64,000 nt of DNA from Bacteriovoracaceae bacterium (GCA_947377285.1 CANCFT010000014.1:1-64000); one strand, 5' to 3'; positions 50,686-60,203 are shown, counted from the stretch's first letter. Notes: a model not told the origin generated them from the letters alone. Made by a program: numbers and translations.

Positions 50686-51798
50686 ATGCAAACACCAACA
50701 AAAATCACTCGAAAAAAATCACTTTATTCCTTCACATTAAATGAACTTAGAGACTATTTTTCAGAAAACGGATTTGCTAAATTTGCTGCGGATCAAGTTT
50801 ATCAGTGGTTATATAAATTTCAAGAGCGCGATCTGAATTTATGGACCAACGTAGCTAAAAAAATTAAAGAAGATTTTCAAACCAACCTAGACCTAGAACT
50901 TCCCACAATTATTTGGCACGGACTTTCAAAAGACGGAACGAGAAAATTTTTAGTTAAAATGTTTGATGGGCAGACAGTTGAAGCGGTTGCAATCCCCGCC
51001 AGAGATCGACTGACACTCTGTTTATCATCGCAAGTCGGTTGTGCTATTGGATGTACATTTTGCCATACTGGAACGATGGGACTAAAGCGTCACTTAACAG
51101 CTGACGAGATTGTAGGCCAATATATGGCCATTAGTTATTGGTTAAAAGAGCATTCAGAAAGTGAGCGCTTAACTAATATCGTCTATATGGGACAAGGTGA
51201 GCCATTACATAATTATGATAATGTAAGAACCGCTACCATTATTTTTATGGAAGATAAGGGGCTAGGACTTTCACAAAGAAAAATTACACTTTCAACTTCT
51301 GGATTAGTTCCACAGATTGAAAAAATGTGGGATTTTCCACCAGTGAATATTGCTATTTCTCTTCATGCTGCTCATAACAATATCCGGACTGAGTTGATGC
51401 CAATAAATAAGGCATATGATCTAGAAAGACTCTTTTCGGCCATTAAAAAAGTACCATTAAAAGCCTATAGACGAATTACATATGAATATATTTTAATTGC
51501 TGACTTAAATGACCGGCCAGAAGACATACAAGGCTTAGTAGATTTATTAGATAAACAAAAATCAAAAATAAATCTTATTCCCTATAATGATTTTCCAGAT
51601 TCAAAATTCAAACGACCTAGTAATGCAAAAATTATTTGGTTTCAAGAAGAATTATTGAAACGGGGATATGTATGTACGACAAGAACCACAAAGGGCCAGG
51701 ATATTCTGGCCGCTTGTGGACAATTAAAAAGTGAATATGAAAAATTAAATTTATGGGATCAAAAGATACTTTCGACAAACCGATTAGAAAATATTTAA
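50686..51798 (+). CDS. rlmN: Dual-specificity RNA methyltransferase RlmN
   Basis: Radical-SAM enzyme that methylates C2 of A2503 in 23S rRNA and A37 of some tRNAs. The iron-sulfur cluster motif is CAIGCTFC (Cys119, 123, 126); MGQGEPLHNYDNV, STSGLVPQI and the C-terminal DILAACGQL, with the methyl-carrying Cys, are present. From the ATG at 50686 it has 370 residues; an in-frame GTG at 50647 adds 13 residues and is less likely. Single gene. Confidence 0.94.
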   Translation: MQTPTKITRKKSLYSFTLNELRDYFSENGFAKFAADQVYQWLYKFQERDLNLWTNVAKKIKEDFQTNLDLELPTIIWHGLSKDGTRKFLVKMFDGQTVEAVAIPARDRLTLCLSSQVGCAIGCTFCHTGTMGLKRHLTADEIVGQYMAISYWLKEHSESERLTNIVYMGQGEPLHNYDNVRTATIIFMEDKGLGLSQRKITLSTSGLVPQIEKMWDFPPVNIAISLHAAHNNIRTELMPINKAYDLERLFSAIKKVPLKAYRRITYEYILIADLNDRPEDIQGLVDLLDKQKSKINLIPYNDFPDSKFKRPSNAKIIWFQEELLKRGYVCTTRTTKGQDILAACGQLKSEYEKLNLWDQKILSTNRLENI

Positions 51799-51811
51799 TC
51801 CTCTTTTATAA

Positions 51812-52138
51812 CTAAAAAGCAGAATCAACTTTATTTCTATAGAGCCAAGGTTTCGGAGTAAATTTTTCATCTTTATCAGCATCTACATCATCTTTCTTAG
51901 CTTCTTGAGTGACTGATGATGGCTCTCTTTCTGAAGGCTCTTTTTCAGAAGCAATTTGCCTGTCAGTTTTAACAGCTTCTTCAACTTTATAAGTTTCATT
52001 AAACTCAGCGACCTTCATTTCTTTGACAGGTGGAGTTGTTTCTTTAAAACCTATACTTGGAGATTTGTAGTCGGATGCCCAAGCAATTGTGCACACACCT
52101 AAAGAGAGAAGAGCAAGTGAGATCATTTTTGTTTTCAT
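51812..52138 (-). CDS. Small secreted protein, unknown
   Basis: A 108-residue protein with a Sec signal peptide (MISLALLSLGVCTIAWASD, cleavage after WAS likely). The mature part is highly charged (EKEPSEREPSSVTQEAKKD) and ends with KPWLYRNKVDSAF. No known family. AGGAG lies six bases before the ATG. Its upstream region carries three 17-bp tandem repeats. Single gene, end to end with rlmN. Confidence 0.68.
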   Translation of the reverse strand: MKTKMISLALLSLGVCTIAWASDYKSPSIGFKETTPPVKEMKVAEFNETYKVEEAVKTDRQIASEKEPSEREPSSVTQEAKKDDVDADKDEKFTPKPWLYRNKVDSAF

Positions 52139-52159
52139 AGTGGACTCCTATCCCGATCC

Positions 52160-52210
52160 TATCGGTTCATACTATCTATCGGTTCATTTATCTTATCGGT
52201 TGAATTAATT
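52160..52210. repeat. Three tandem 17-bp repeats upstream of the small secreted protein gene
   Basis: Units begin at 52160, 52177 and 52194, exactly 17 bases apart. The shared core is TATCGGTTCAT in the first two and TATCGGTTGAA in the third; the rest is AT-rich and diverges. They lie 22-72 bases before the minus-strand start at 52138 and about 110 bases before the sppA start. The regular spacing, about 1.6 helix turns, suggests binding sites for a repeating or oligomeric regulator. Inference only. Confidence 0.7.
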
Positions 52211-52320
52211 ATAAGCTTGAGCCTTATACTCGGTTATTTTAAAGATAGTTTACGTTCGCTAATGTTTTTGAGAGTATAGGTAATATTCGAATATTGGTAT
52301 TTTCAAAAAATGGAGTTTTT

Positions 52321-53235
52321 GTGACCGTTTCAAAAAATAGTAAGGCATTATTCGGCGTCTTCGCCATGGTTTTCGTCTTTTTCGTTATCTTAGTCCTATT
52401 CGCGTATTATACGATGAATGCTTTTAATGAAACATCTAGCTCCGAAAAAAATGCTAACAAGGCCCATATTGGAGTCGTTGAAGTTGAAGGAGTCATTATG
52501 GACTCTAAAGAGACTGTCGATTTACTTCTTGCAGCTGAAGAAGACAAACAAATTGATGCAATCATTTTAAGAGTCAATTCTCCAGGTGGAGCAGTAGGGC
52601 CTACTCAAGAAATTTACGAAGAAATAAATCGCATTGATAAGAAAAAACCAATCTATGCTTCTTTCGCAGGAATAGCTGCGAGTGGTGGATATTATATAGG
52701 TTCTGCAACTCGAAAAATTTGGGCCAGTCCGGGAACTCTGACAGGCTCTATTGGTGTTATCATGGAGTTTATGGATCTTTCAAAACTCTATGAATTTGCC
52801 AAAGTTTCTCCTCAAACAGTTAAGGCCGGTAGATATAAAGATGCCGGAAATCCAAGCCGCTCTCTTACTGCTGAAGAATCAGATATGATGAATAAATTAA
52901 TTGCAGGTGTTCATGGCCAGTTTATTGGCGATATTATGAAAAAGCGCGGCGATAGAATTAAAGGCGACATAAAAGAAATTGCTCAGGGACAAATTTTTTC
53001 AGGAGAGTCTGCTTTGGCCAATGGACTCGTAGACGAGATGGGAAGTTTGTGGACTGCCGGAAGAGCAATTCATAAAAGCTTAAAAACTAAAGATGAATTT
53101 GCTTTGAAGTTTATTAAAAAGAAAAAGAAACTTAGTCTATTAGACATGATGAGCTCATTGGATGAAAATATATCTAAGCTGAGTATTACGAACTTAGTCC
53201 ATAGTGATAAAAGTCCACTTTTAATGTTTAGATAA
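52321..53235 (+). CDS. sppA: Signal peptide peptidase SppA
   Basis: Inner-membrane serine protease that degrades cleaved signal peptides. 304 residues from a GTG at 52321, with GGAG five bases upstream (the frame runs nine codons further but without a site). An N-terminal membrane helix (LFGVFAMVFVFFVILVLFAYY) is followed by the S49 protease domain: LRVNSPGGAVGPTQEI, the nucleophile Ser121 in GIAASGGYYIG and the general base Lys173 in AGRYKDAGN. Length fits the short, single-domain (Bacillus-type) form. lapB follows after 24 bases. Confidence 0.94.
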   Translation: MTVSKNSKALFGVFAMVFVFFVILVLFAYYTMNAFNETSSSEKNANKAHIGVVEVEGVIMDSKETVDLLLAAEEDKQIDAIILRVNSPGGAVGPTQEIYEEINRIDKKKPIYASFAGIAASGGYYIGSATRKIWASPGTLTGSIGVIMEFMDLSKLYEFAKVSPQTVKAGRYKDAGNPSRSLTAEESDMMNKLIAGVHGQFIGDIMKKRGDRIKGDIKEIAQGQIFSGESALANGLVDEMGSLWTAGRAIHKSLKTKDEFALKFIKKKKKLSLLDMMSSLDENISKLSITNLVHSDKSPLLMFR

Positions 53236-53259
53236 TGATTGAATAAAGTTTAGGTAATA

Positions 53260-54492
53260 ATGGAAATATATCTTACTTGGATTTCTGAACATTTATTGGC
53301 CGTCATTGCGACTGGTATAACGGCCGTATTGGTTTATCATTACCTCATTGAAAAAGAGACAGGTGCAAAATTATCTAAACGCTACCGAAATTCTATTTTT
53401 GAAGCCCAATCAAAAATATTTTTAAATGCAACTCAATACCTCATTTCAGGAAATAAAGACTTAGCAATTAAAGAGTTTTTAAGTGCAGTAGATATCAATC
53501 GAGAAACCATAGAAACTTATTTTGCCTTAGGGGGACTGTTTCGAAGTAATGGCGAAATAGAAAAAGCGATTAGCATTCACCGCTCTCTTATTGCAAGAGA
53601 GAATATTTCTGAAGCTCACCGCTTGCGGGCATTAAAAGAATTGGCCTTAGATTTTGATAAAGGCGGATTTGTTGATAAGGCCATCGAGACCTATAAAGAT
53701 GTTTTAAAAATTAATCGAGATCAATTTGAAGTTATCGGGGCCCTTTGCCGTATATATGAAGACACCGAAGATTGGGACCAAGCTTATAATTACCGCATTA
53801 TGCTTTCTAAAGTTGGGCATCAAAATCAAGCTGAAACTATTTCTCATATTTTAGTCCAAAAAGCAAAGCAGTACTTTGAGAGAGGCGAGTTTAAAAAGTG
53901 TGAAGAAGATTTAGAAGATGCATTTCGGTTTGCACCATCAGTTTCTGCTAAAATTCTGAGACTAAAATTATATCTTTTTAGTGGTGATATTGAGCAAGCA
54001 AAATTTTTACTTTTGGAAATCTTAAAAGAACATCCAATGTATGCTTCATTTATTTTTGTCTCTATTGCTGAAGATTTCAATTCAAGCAATGCGGACGTTA
54101 AAAAATCTTATCTTAATCGTTTAGAATTAGTGAAAAAATATTTTTTAGAAATGAATGACAAAGATCTTATAAGTTCAGCTTCAGTAGTGCTTTCAAAAGT
54201 TAGATTATTAAAAGAATCTGGTATGATAGAAAATGCTTTTGAATTATTAGCAGAGTGGATGGGACAAAACAAAAATTCTTCAGAAGTGATGAAGGTTGAA
54301 TATATTAAACTTTTAATTGAACTTAATAAAAAAGACGAAGCTTTAGTACAAACTAAAAGTTTGCTTGAAAATCTTCACCAAACACTTGCAAAACATTATT
54401 GCCGCCAGTGTGGTTACAACTCTGATAGTATTTTTTGGCGTTGCCCACAATGCCATGAATGGGAAACAATTCAATTTAGATGGAAGGTTTAA
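53260..54492 (+). CDS. lapB: LapB-like TPR protein with C-terminal rubredoxin-type zinc site
   Basis: Inner-membrane regulator of lipopolysaccharide synthesis (LapB/YciM controls LpxC turnover). 410 residues: one N-terminal membrane helix (LLAVIATGITAVLVYHYL), TPR helices (AIKEFLSAVDINRETIETYFALGG-type, about residues 50-370) and a C-terminal metal domain with HYCRQCGYNS and WRCPQCHEWE, two CxxC pairs as in LapB. Start has the order expected for LapB. It lies downstream of sppA and has a one-base TAATG overlap with the next gene. LPS link is supported by lptE in the window. Confidence 0.9.
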   Translation: MEIYLTWISEHLLAVIATGITAVLVYHYLIEKETGAKLSKRYRNSIFEAQSKIFLNATQYLISGNKDLAIKEFLSAVDINRETIETYFALGGLFRSNGEIEKAISIHRSLIARENISEAHRLRALKELALDFDKGGFVDKAIETYKDVLKINRDQFEVIGALCRIYEDTEDWDQAYNYRIMLSKVGHQNQAETISHILVQKAKQYFERGEFKKCEEDLEDAFRFAPSVSAKILRLKLYLFSGDIEQAKFLLLEILKEHPMYASFIFVSIAEDFNSSNADVKKSYLNRLELVKKYFLEMNDKDLISSASVVLSKVRLLKESGMIENAFELLAEWMGQNKNSSEVMKVEYIKLLIELNKKDEALVQTKSLLENLHQTLAKHYCRQCGYNSDSIFWRCPQCHEWETIQFRWKV

Positions 54493-54923
54493 TGACAAAG
54501 TTCATTTTATTTTTTGTAATATTTTTTACCAATGCCATAGGAGCAGAGTCAGCTCCAATGAAGAAATCAATGATTGGTATAAAGTATTTTAAAGAACTAA
54601 TGGGGAATGTTCACCAAAACCCCTCAAGATATTCTCAGGTACTTACAACTATTAGCTGTAATCACCCAGTAAAAGTTATGAAGGAAACATCAACTGATGG
54701 AAAAGAATTTGTCCTTTATGGTGAAGACAAGTGGAATTATGTCACAGTTGGACCTTATGCTGGTTACATTATGGCCGACTACTTAACAGAGAAAAAGAAT
54801 ACTTGTTTTGAAGAAGAATATTCTAAATATTTTGATGGACTAAATTTGGATATCAACGATTTGTATTATTGGGCCCGGCTTTACGACCAATATGTACAAG
54901 GAAAATCGAAGGTACGGCAATGA
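54492..54923 (+). CDS. Secreted SH3-like domain protein, tentative
   Basis: A 143-residue protein with a signal peptide (MTKFILFFVIFFTNAIGA, cleavage near AES). The mature part (LTTISCNHPVKVMKETSTDG, then WNYVTVGPYAGYIMADYL) has the strand pattern of a bacterial SH3 domain of the kind found in cell-wall proteins, with two cysteines that could pair. The ATG at 54492 overlaps lapB by one base and its end overlaps the next gene by four bases. Likely periplasmic, exact function unknown. Confidence 0.7.
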   Translation: MTKFILFFVIFFTNAIGAESAPMKKSMIGIKYFKELMGNVHQNPSRYSQVLTTISCNHPVKVMKETSTDGKEFVLYGEDKWNYVTVGPYAGYIMADYLTEKKNTCFEEEYSKYFDGLNLDINDLYYWARLYDQYVQGKSKVRQ

Positions 54924-55876
54924 TGAAAAAAAAATGTCTAATCGCCTTATTATTATTGAGCGTTCCATTCTTGGCAAATTCAAGCGAAGAAGCTAAAGAT
55001 TCTAAAAGTCCTCATGAAACCAAATCAGAACCAGTTAAAGCTGATTCAGCTGAAGTCAAAACAGAAAATAAAGAAGGCACTAAAGAACTTCTAGATTTCT
55101 CCTCTATCAAAGATATTATTAAACAAGATGGTCTCGAAGGCGAACTCAAGAAAAAACAAGATGAAAAGCGTAAATTTTTAAGTGATAAAAAACTAAAAGA
55201 CATGAAACGCTTTAATATACCAAACCAAGATACTTTTTGGAGTTTCTTTTCCGAATTATGGTTAGTTAAAAATGCAACTCTTTTGAAATGGGATATTCAT
55301 AAACCGGATTTTGAATTAGAAAAAGCATTTACTAGTTTTTTAGAATCACAGGGCCATTACGAAACAAAGATTAAAATTTTATTATTAGATTCAGTTGAAA
55401 TTACACATGCTTCATTACCTTCAAACTCTGATGAGTATATTTTTATTATTTCACTGCCTTTTATTCGTACACTCGATCTATCTAAAGTGGAAATCTCGTT
55501 AATATTATTTGAGGATTTTATCCGTGCTAAAAAAGGATATTTTAAAAATTATATAACAGACAAAGAATTAGATAGTTTTATGGGGTCAAATTTTAATGGA
55601 AAGCCGTTTGATAAAAAATTAGTCGATACGCATCTTAAAAAATACAATCAAGTATTGTTTGAGAAAGGGTTTAATTTTCAAGAGCAATTTGAAACGACAA
55701 AAGAAATGGATGTGCTTTTAAAAAATGATTTAAAAATTTGGAATACCTATTTAACATTAATAGAAAAAATAGACACTTTAACCAAGAACAATACTCTCTA
55801 TAAAAAATACGGACAGATTTATCCATCTCCTGAATTACAACTAAATTGGTTAAGACCAAAAAATACAATACTCTAA
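54920..55876 (+). CDS. Exported protein of unknown function
   Basis: A 318-residue protein from ATG 54920 (or 54923), overlapping the previous stop as ATGA. Signal peptide MMKKKCLIALLLLSVPFLANSS; the Lys/Glu-rich segment that follows (EEAKDSKSPHETKSEPVKA) is disordered. The rest is helical with acidic patches, and ends WLRPKNTIL. No family recognised. A TAATG join links it to the next membrane-protein gene, so lapB and these three genes look like one operon. Confidence 0.68.
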   Translation: MMKKKCLIALLLLSVPFLANSSEEAKDSKSPHETKSEPVKADSAEVKTENKEGTKELLDFSSIKDIIKQDGLEGELKKKQDEKRKFLSDKKLKDMKRFNIPNQDTFWSFFSELWLVKNATLLKWDIHKPDFELEKAFTSFLESQGHYETKIKILLLDSVEITHASLPSNSDEYIFIISLPFIRTLDLSKVEISLILFEDFIRAKKGYFKNYITDKELDSFMGSNFNGKPFDKKLVDTHLKKYNQVLFEKGFNFQEQFETTKEMDVLLKNDLKIWNTYLTLIEKIDTLTKNNTLYKKYGQIYPSPELQLNWLRPKNTIL

Positions 55877-56736
55877 TGGAATTGAAAAAAACGCTTCAGA
55901 ATATTTTTGAATTTTTTGATTCTTCCCTCGGGTCTCAAATAAAATATTATCTCCTCTTTAGTTTTGTGCTTTGGGGAGTTCATCTAATATTAATTTCATT
56001 AATCTCTTATTTTCACTTACTTCTCAATCACAATATTCGTACAATTGGTGATTGGATCATGGATAGAGGATGGGCGTTGATTATCCTCTCGAAAATTCTT
56101 ATTTTTTATATAGCTCTGCAATTTGTTAGATTAAAAAGTAATAAAATGACTAAGGTTAGAAGCTTTTTAAGAAATAGTATTCAATTGCCCCGAAAAGAGA
56201 TGATTGTTGCTCTCTTCTTTTGCTTGATTGGATTGATGGGAGTGGGGAAAATGTCTCCAAACCATTCACTCATTTTAGAAATAGACCGTATCTTTCTTTC
56301 AATGATTGGAACTTTTATTTTCTTTAGTGTCGATTATGCACTAGTTGTTGTGTTGGAAATATTTTTTCCCTTAGAAACCGAAATTGAAAAACGGCAAAAA
56401 CTATTTGTATTTCCCTTATTATTTTATGCCTTTTCTTATTCAACTTTTCTCTATGAACAGACAGTAAGCTTTAGGCTCTATGCCTTTTTCTTTTTATTGC
56501 TTTATGTTGGTGAATGGCGTCGACGCAATTGGACTTTGCCAATGCTATTTTTAATTGCCTTCTTAATTCCAATTTATACATTTATGGGACTAGATCCAGT
56601 ATGGAGTTCTAGTTATAGCCTCTTTAGAGCTGAGTCCACAATTTCAACTTTTACTTTGTTTGTTTTAATAGGATTTGCCATTTATTATTTAGAACGAGTT
56701 CAGCGGAAAAAGCCAGAGTATATTTATCGGGATTAA
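55876..56736 (+). CDS. Polytopic inner-membrane protein, unknown
   Basis: A 286-residue protein with about eight hydrophobic helices (for example FVLWGVHLILISLISYF, LSKILIFYIALQFV, IVALFFCLIGLMGVG, FLSMIGTFIFFSVDYALVVV). Charged cytoplasmic loops are short, and it ends with a basic stretch LERVQRKKPEYIYRD. I see no transporter or enzyme motif. The ATG at 55876 overlaps the previous stop by one base. The tol genes start 102 bases later. Confidence 0.7.
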   Translation: MELKKTLQNIFEFFDSSLGSQIKYYLLFSFVLWGVHLILISLISYFHLLLNHNIRTIGDWIMDRGWALIILSKILIFYIALQFVRLKSNKMTKVRSFLRNSIQLPRKEMIVALFFCLIGLMGVGKMSPNHSLILEIDRIFLSMIGTFIFFSVDYALVVVLEIFFPLETEIEKRQKLFVFPLLFYAFSYSTFLYEQTVSFRLYAFFFLLLYVGEWRRRNWTLPMLFLIAFLIPIYTFMGLDPVWSSSYSLFRAESTISTFTLFVLIGFAIYYLERVQRKKPEYIYRD

Positions 56737-56838
56737 TAAAAGGATTTTATTCACTTAAAAATCCGTGAAAGATTGTCTATGATTATTGAGTAGTAATTTT
56801 CAACCTAATACAAAAGCTATTCTTCGCGGGAGACCTCA

Positions 56839-57534
56839 GTGCATTCAGCTAATTTAGATATTTTTAAAATTATTCTTCAATCAGGATTAGTCGTTAAATT
56901 CGTTTTAAGTATCTTGATACTTTTTTCTGTTTTTTCATGGGGAATTATTCTTAAAAAGAGAAAACTATTTAAAGAAGTGGAAGAGAATAACCAGAAATTT
57001 TATGAAATCTATCACAGCTCTGAAAATTTAAAAGATGTTTTACTTAAAAGTGAAATGCTTCCTTTTTCACCATATAAAGCACTATTTACCAATGGATATT
57101 CAGAATTAATGAAAATTCGCGATGCTTATACAGGCCAACACAAAAGTGGTTTAGCATTTCATTTTCAAAATTTTGGTCTTGGCATTTTAGAGCGTGGATT
57201 AAAAAAAGGCGTGAATGAAACAAATGCTGAACTTGGTGGATTACTTTCAACTTTAGCTTCAATTGGGTCTGTCGCTCCTTTTATCGGATTATTTGGGACA
57301 GTTTGGGGAATAATTGATGCCTTTTCTGGTTTGGCCGGAGGAGGAGGTTCTATAGATGCAGTTGCTCCTGGAATCGCAGAAGCACTTGTTGCTACGGCCG
57401 TAGGTTTGGCTTCTGCAATTCCCGCGGTTTGGTTTTATAATTATTTTAATACTCAAAATGATAAAGTGAATCTTGATATGGAAACTTTTGGTCAAGATTT
57501 TTTAAATGTTGTTGAACGTTCAATTGTTGAATAA
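56839..57534 (+). CDS. tolQ: TolQ-like (ExbB/TolQ) proton channel
   Basis: Part of the motor that uses proton flow across the inner membrane to constrict the outer membrane at division. 231 residues: a first membrane helix ([20 protein letters not shown]), a cytoplasmic region, then the conserved pair of helices [20 protein letters not shown] and [25 protein letters not shown] with the pore-lining Thr and Pro residues. The GTG start at 56839 has GGGAG six bases upstream. The order with tolR, tolA and tolB gives the name over ExbB. Confidence 0.92.
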   Translation: MHSANLDIFKIILQSGLVVKFVLSILILFSVFSWGIILKKRKLFKEVEENNQKFYEIYHSSENLKDVLLKSEMLPFSPYKALFTNGYSELMKIRDAYTGQHKSGLAFHFQNFGLGILERGLKKGVNETNAELGGLLSTLASIGSVAPFIGLFGTVWGIIDAFSGLAGGGGSIDAVAPGIAEALVATAVGLASAIPAVWFYNYFNTQNDKVNLDMETFGQDFLNVVERSIVE

Positions 57535-57548
57535 AGAGGATTTTAGAT

Positions 57549-57962
57549 ATGGCGTTTAATGTTGGAAAAAAGAAAGGTGTGATTTCGGATATCAATGTTA
57601 CTCCACTTGTAGATGTTATGCTCGTTTTGCTTATTATTTTTATGGTGACAGCACCATTAATGTTAAATGGCATTAAACTCGATCTACCTAAAACCAAAGA
57701 AGTAAATCCTATAAATTTAAGTGCGACTCAAGTGATTCTCTCTTTTAGTAAAAGTGAAGATTATTTTTTGGGTAAAGATAAAATTTTAGCTAGTGAGATT
57801 CTTCCCGAAATTAAAAAACAATTTCAAACAAATAAAACTGAAACATTATTTCTACGGGCAGATTTTAATCTTCCCTATGGTAAAGTGGCAAAGTTGATGT
57901 CGTTTTTAAAACGAGGCGGAATCCACCAAATTTCGTTAGTAACAATGACCGAAGATAAATAG
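57549..57962 (+). CDS. tolR: TolR-like (ExbD/TolR) motor protein
   Basis: Partner of TolQ. 137 residues with a short cytoplasmic start, one membrane helix PLVDVMLVLLIIFMVTAP holding the essential Asp22, then a periplasmic domain (LPKTKEVNPINLSATQVIL) that ends in LVTMTEDK. The ATG has AGAGGA a few bases upstream. It is 14 bases downstream of tolQ and 34 bases upstream of the TolA-like gene, which has a GTG start. Confidence 0.93.
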   Translation: MAFNVGKKKGVISDINVTPLVDVMLVLLIIFMVTAPLMLNGIKLDLPKTKEVNPINLSATQVILSFSKSEDYFLGKDKILASEILPEIKKQFQTNKTETLFLRADFNLPYGKVAKLMSFLKRGGIHQISLVTMTEDK

Positions 57963-57996
57963 ATGAAAAATAAAAGCTAAATAGAAGATAAATAAA

Positions 57997-58851
57997 GTGA
58001 ACAAACCCCAACCAGAGCTCTCATTATCAACTCATCCTTTTCCGTTTTATTTACGGCGCTCAACCTATATTCATCTTGCTCTTTTTTCCTTAACTCTTAT
58101 CAGTGGAAAAATAATCATTGACCAACAAGCATCGATGCGCGAAAAAAATATGGAATTAGTCCAAGCGTCAGTGCGAGTGGATATGGTGGCAATGCCAACA
58201 TACACTATTAATGAATTAAAAAACCTCTCAAGTGGCGATGAAGAAGCAAAAAAAGAAGAGCCTGCACCAACAACTGAGGCTAAAAAAGTTGAGCCCAAAA
58301 TTGAACCCAAAGTAGAACCCAAAGTAGAAGCAAAAGTTGATCCAACTGATAAGGCCCCAAGCTTTGAAGAGGTCAACAAATTAAAACGACAAAGTTTTTT
58401 AAGTAAGCTTAAGCAAATCGGAAATAAAAAAATTAAAAATGAAGGGAACCAAAAAACAGAATTAGGTCTTCACGGTGAAAAAGCGACAAATTTAAAAAAT
58501 TTAGTCATTGCCGGAAATAGACTTAACAAAGGTGTTGCCGTTTATGGTGATGGAAATGCTGCTGACTTAACGGCCTTTCAAGCTTATGCAGCAAGACTAC
58601 CTGATCTCGTAAGACCACATTGGAAATTGCCAAGTTTTCTCTTAGATAAAAAATTAAAATGCAGAGTGAGAGTTTGGATTGCTCCAAATGGTGAAGTCAC
58701 GCGCGCTGAAGTTTATCAATCCAGTGGAGACCCTGAGTATGATCAACGGGCCATTGATGCCATTAATTCTGCTTCTCCAATGCCACGACTTTCAGAAGAA
58801 TTTGCCAAACGAGGCCTTAACGGCGATATAGCTTTAGGATTTCCACTATGA
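57997..58851 (+). CDS. tolA: TolA/TonB-like protein
   Basis: 284 residues with a GTG start. An N-terminal membrane helix (YIHLALFSLTLISGKIII) is followed by a Lys/Glu/Pro linker with repeats of the type VEPKIEPKVEPKVEAKV, suited to spanning the periplasm, and a C-terminal TonB/TolA-type domain (LKCRVRVWIAPNGEVTRAEV, YDQRAIDAINSASPMPRL). The domain is of TonB C-terminal type, used by TolA-like proteins in many deltaproteobacterial-type lineages. It overlaps tolB by four bases. Confidence 0.86.
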   Translation: MNKPQPELSLSTHPFPFYLRRSTYIHLALFSLTLISGKIIIDQQASMREKNMELVQASVRVDMVAMPTYTINELKNLSSGDEEAKKEEPAPTTEAKKVEPKIEPKVEPKVEAKVDPTDKAPSFEEVNKLKRQSFLSKLKQIGNKKIKNEGNQKTELGLHGEKATNLKNLVIAGNRLNKGVAVYGDGNAADLTAFQAYAARLPDLVRPHWKLPSFLLDKKLKCRVRVWIAPNGEVTRAEVYQSSGDPEYDQRAIDAINSASPMPRLSEEFAKRGLNGDIALGFPL

Positions 58852-60203
58852 AAAAATCATTATTTTACTGTTTATTAGTTCACACTTTAACTTTTTCATT
58901 CTTTTCAGCATTTGCAGCAGATGACAATTTAACAGTTGTTGCTGTTGGTGAAGCCACTCTCGAAAAAGATAAAATGGTCGTGCAGGATCCCTATTTTCAA
59001 AGCTCAGTCACAAGTGCTCAAAAATTAGCAGTTCAAGATTTTGTAAAACTAATTAAAAATGATTTTAGTTTTTATCAAAAGAAATTTTTTCTAGTTGAGT
59101 CGGCGCCCAACAATACCAGTTACCGTCCACCAACAAATTATGATTATTGGAATGGTAAGGGAGTGCGCTTTTTAGGGACAGTAAGTGCAGAAAAAAGTGG
59201 CGAGAACATTAAAATTACGACAATTTTAGAAGATATTAAAACTCACAAGCAAGTCTACAATGCTAATATTGTCACCAGCATTGTGAACCTGAGAAAAAAT
59301 GGACATGAAATATCAAATGCCATTTATAAGCAAATCGTTGGAAAAGATTCTATTTTTAAATCGAAAATTATTTTTGTTTCTGATCGCAATACTCGAGGAT
59401 CAAAAACAGTCAAAGAAGTCTATATGATGGATTTTGATGGTAAAAATGTTTTGCAAATTACTAGTCACGGTGGAATTGCGATCTCACCTTCACTATCTTC
59501 AGACGGAAATCATCTTGTGTATTCATTAATCTCGAATTCAAACGGCAAACGAAATAACAATCTCTATATGATGGATTTAAGAACGAAAGAGTCTCATGTC
59601 ATTTCATCTAAAGACGGAATTAATTCTGGTGCCATTTTTCTTCCTGGTGGAAAAAGTATTGCTCTTACTCTCACAGTTTCAGGAAACGCAGAAATTTACG
59701 AAATGGACTTAGAAGGAAAAAATCTTAGAAAAATTACTAATCATTTTGCTTCTGATGTTGACCCCTCAGTGACAAAGGATGGAAAGCTCATGACTTTTCT
59801 TTCAGACCGAGCAGGCAAGGCGATGATTTATACAATGGATCCAAGCAGTGAAGAAAAAAATGTTAAGCGCATAAGTTTCGTCGGCCAGTTTAATGCCACT
59901 CCACGTTTTTCTCCAGATGGACAAGATATTGTCTTTTCATCTTGGTTAGATAATTCTTTTGACCTCTTTAGAATTGGCCCAGATGGATCTGGGCTAGTCC
60001 GCTTGACCAAAGATTTTGGTTCTAATGAAGACCCTAGTTATTCGAATGATGGAGAGTTTATCGCGTTCACTAGCCAACGCGTGATCTCACGAGTGAAGGC
60101 CGATCAAAATATCTACATAATGGACCGTGATGGGGGAATACTAGGGGCCATAACTCAGGGTTTTGGAAACTGTATAAGTCCTAGGTGGTATAACTTCCTG
60201 TAA
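58848..60203 (+). CDS. tolB: Tol-Pal system protein TolB
   Basis: Periplasmic beta-propeller protein of the Tol system. 451 residues: a signal peptide (FYCLLVHTLTFSFFSAFA), an N-terminal alpha/beta domain with FVKLIKNDFSFYQKKFF, and a six-bladed propeller of repeats such as GGIAISPSLSSDGNHLVYS, FSPDGQDIVFSS and DPSYSNDGEFIAFTS. The repeats match TolB signatures. The usual next gene, pal, is missing; a regulator gene follows after 127 bases. The ATG overlaps the tolA stop by four bases. Confidence 0.92.
   Translation: MKKSLFYCLLVHTLTFSFFSAFAADDNLTVVAVGEATLEKDKMVVQDPYFQSSVTSAQKLAVQDFVKLIKNDFSFYQKKFFLVESAPNNTSYRPPTNYDYWNGKGVRFLGTVSAEKSGENIKITTILEDIKTHKQVYNANIVTSIVNLRKNGHEISNAIYKQIVGKDSIFKSKIIFVSDRNTRGSKTVKEVYMMDFDGKNVLQITSHGGIAISPSLSSDGNHLVYSLISNSNGKRNNNLYMMDLRTKESHVISSKDGINSGAIFLPGGKSIALTLTVSGNAEIYEMDLEGKNLRKITNHFASDVDPSVTKDGKLMTFLSDRAGKAMIYTMDPSSEEKNVKRISFVGQFNATPRFSPDGQDIVFSSWLDNSFDLFRIGPDGSGLVRLTKDFGSNEDPSYSNDGEFIAFTSQRVISRVKADQNIYIMDRDGGILGAITQGFGNCISPRWYNFL

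Noticed and set aside
52160..52210. CRISPR array
   Set aside because: Units are 17 bp with no spacer-repeat pattern, only three copies, and no cas genes are in the window.
56742..56764. GGATTTT/AAAATCC hairpin before tolQ as terminator
   Set aside because: Only 7 bp, mostly A-T, with no T-run on either side.
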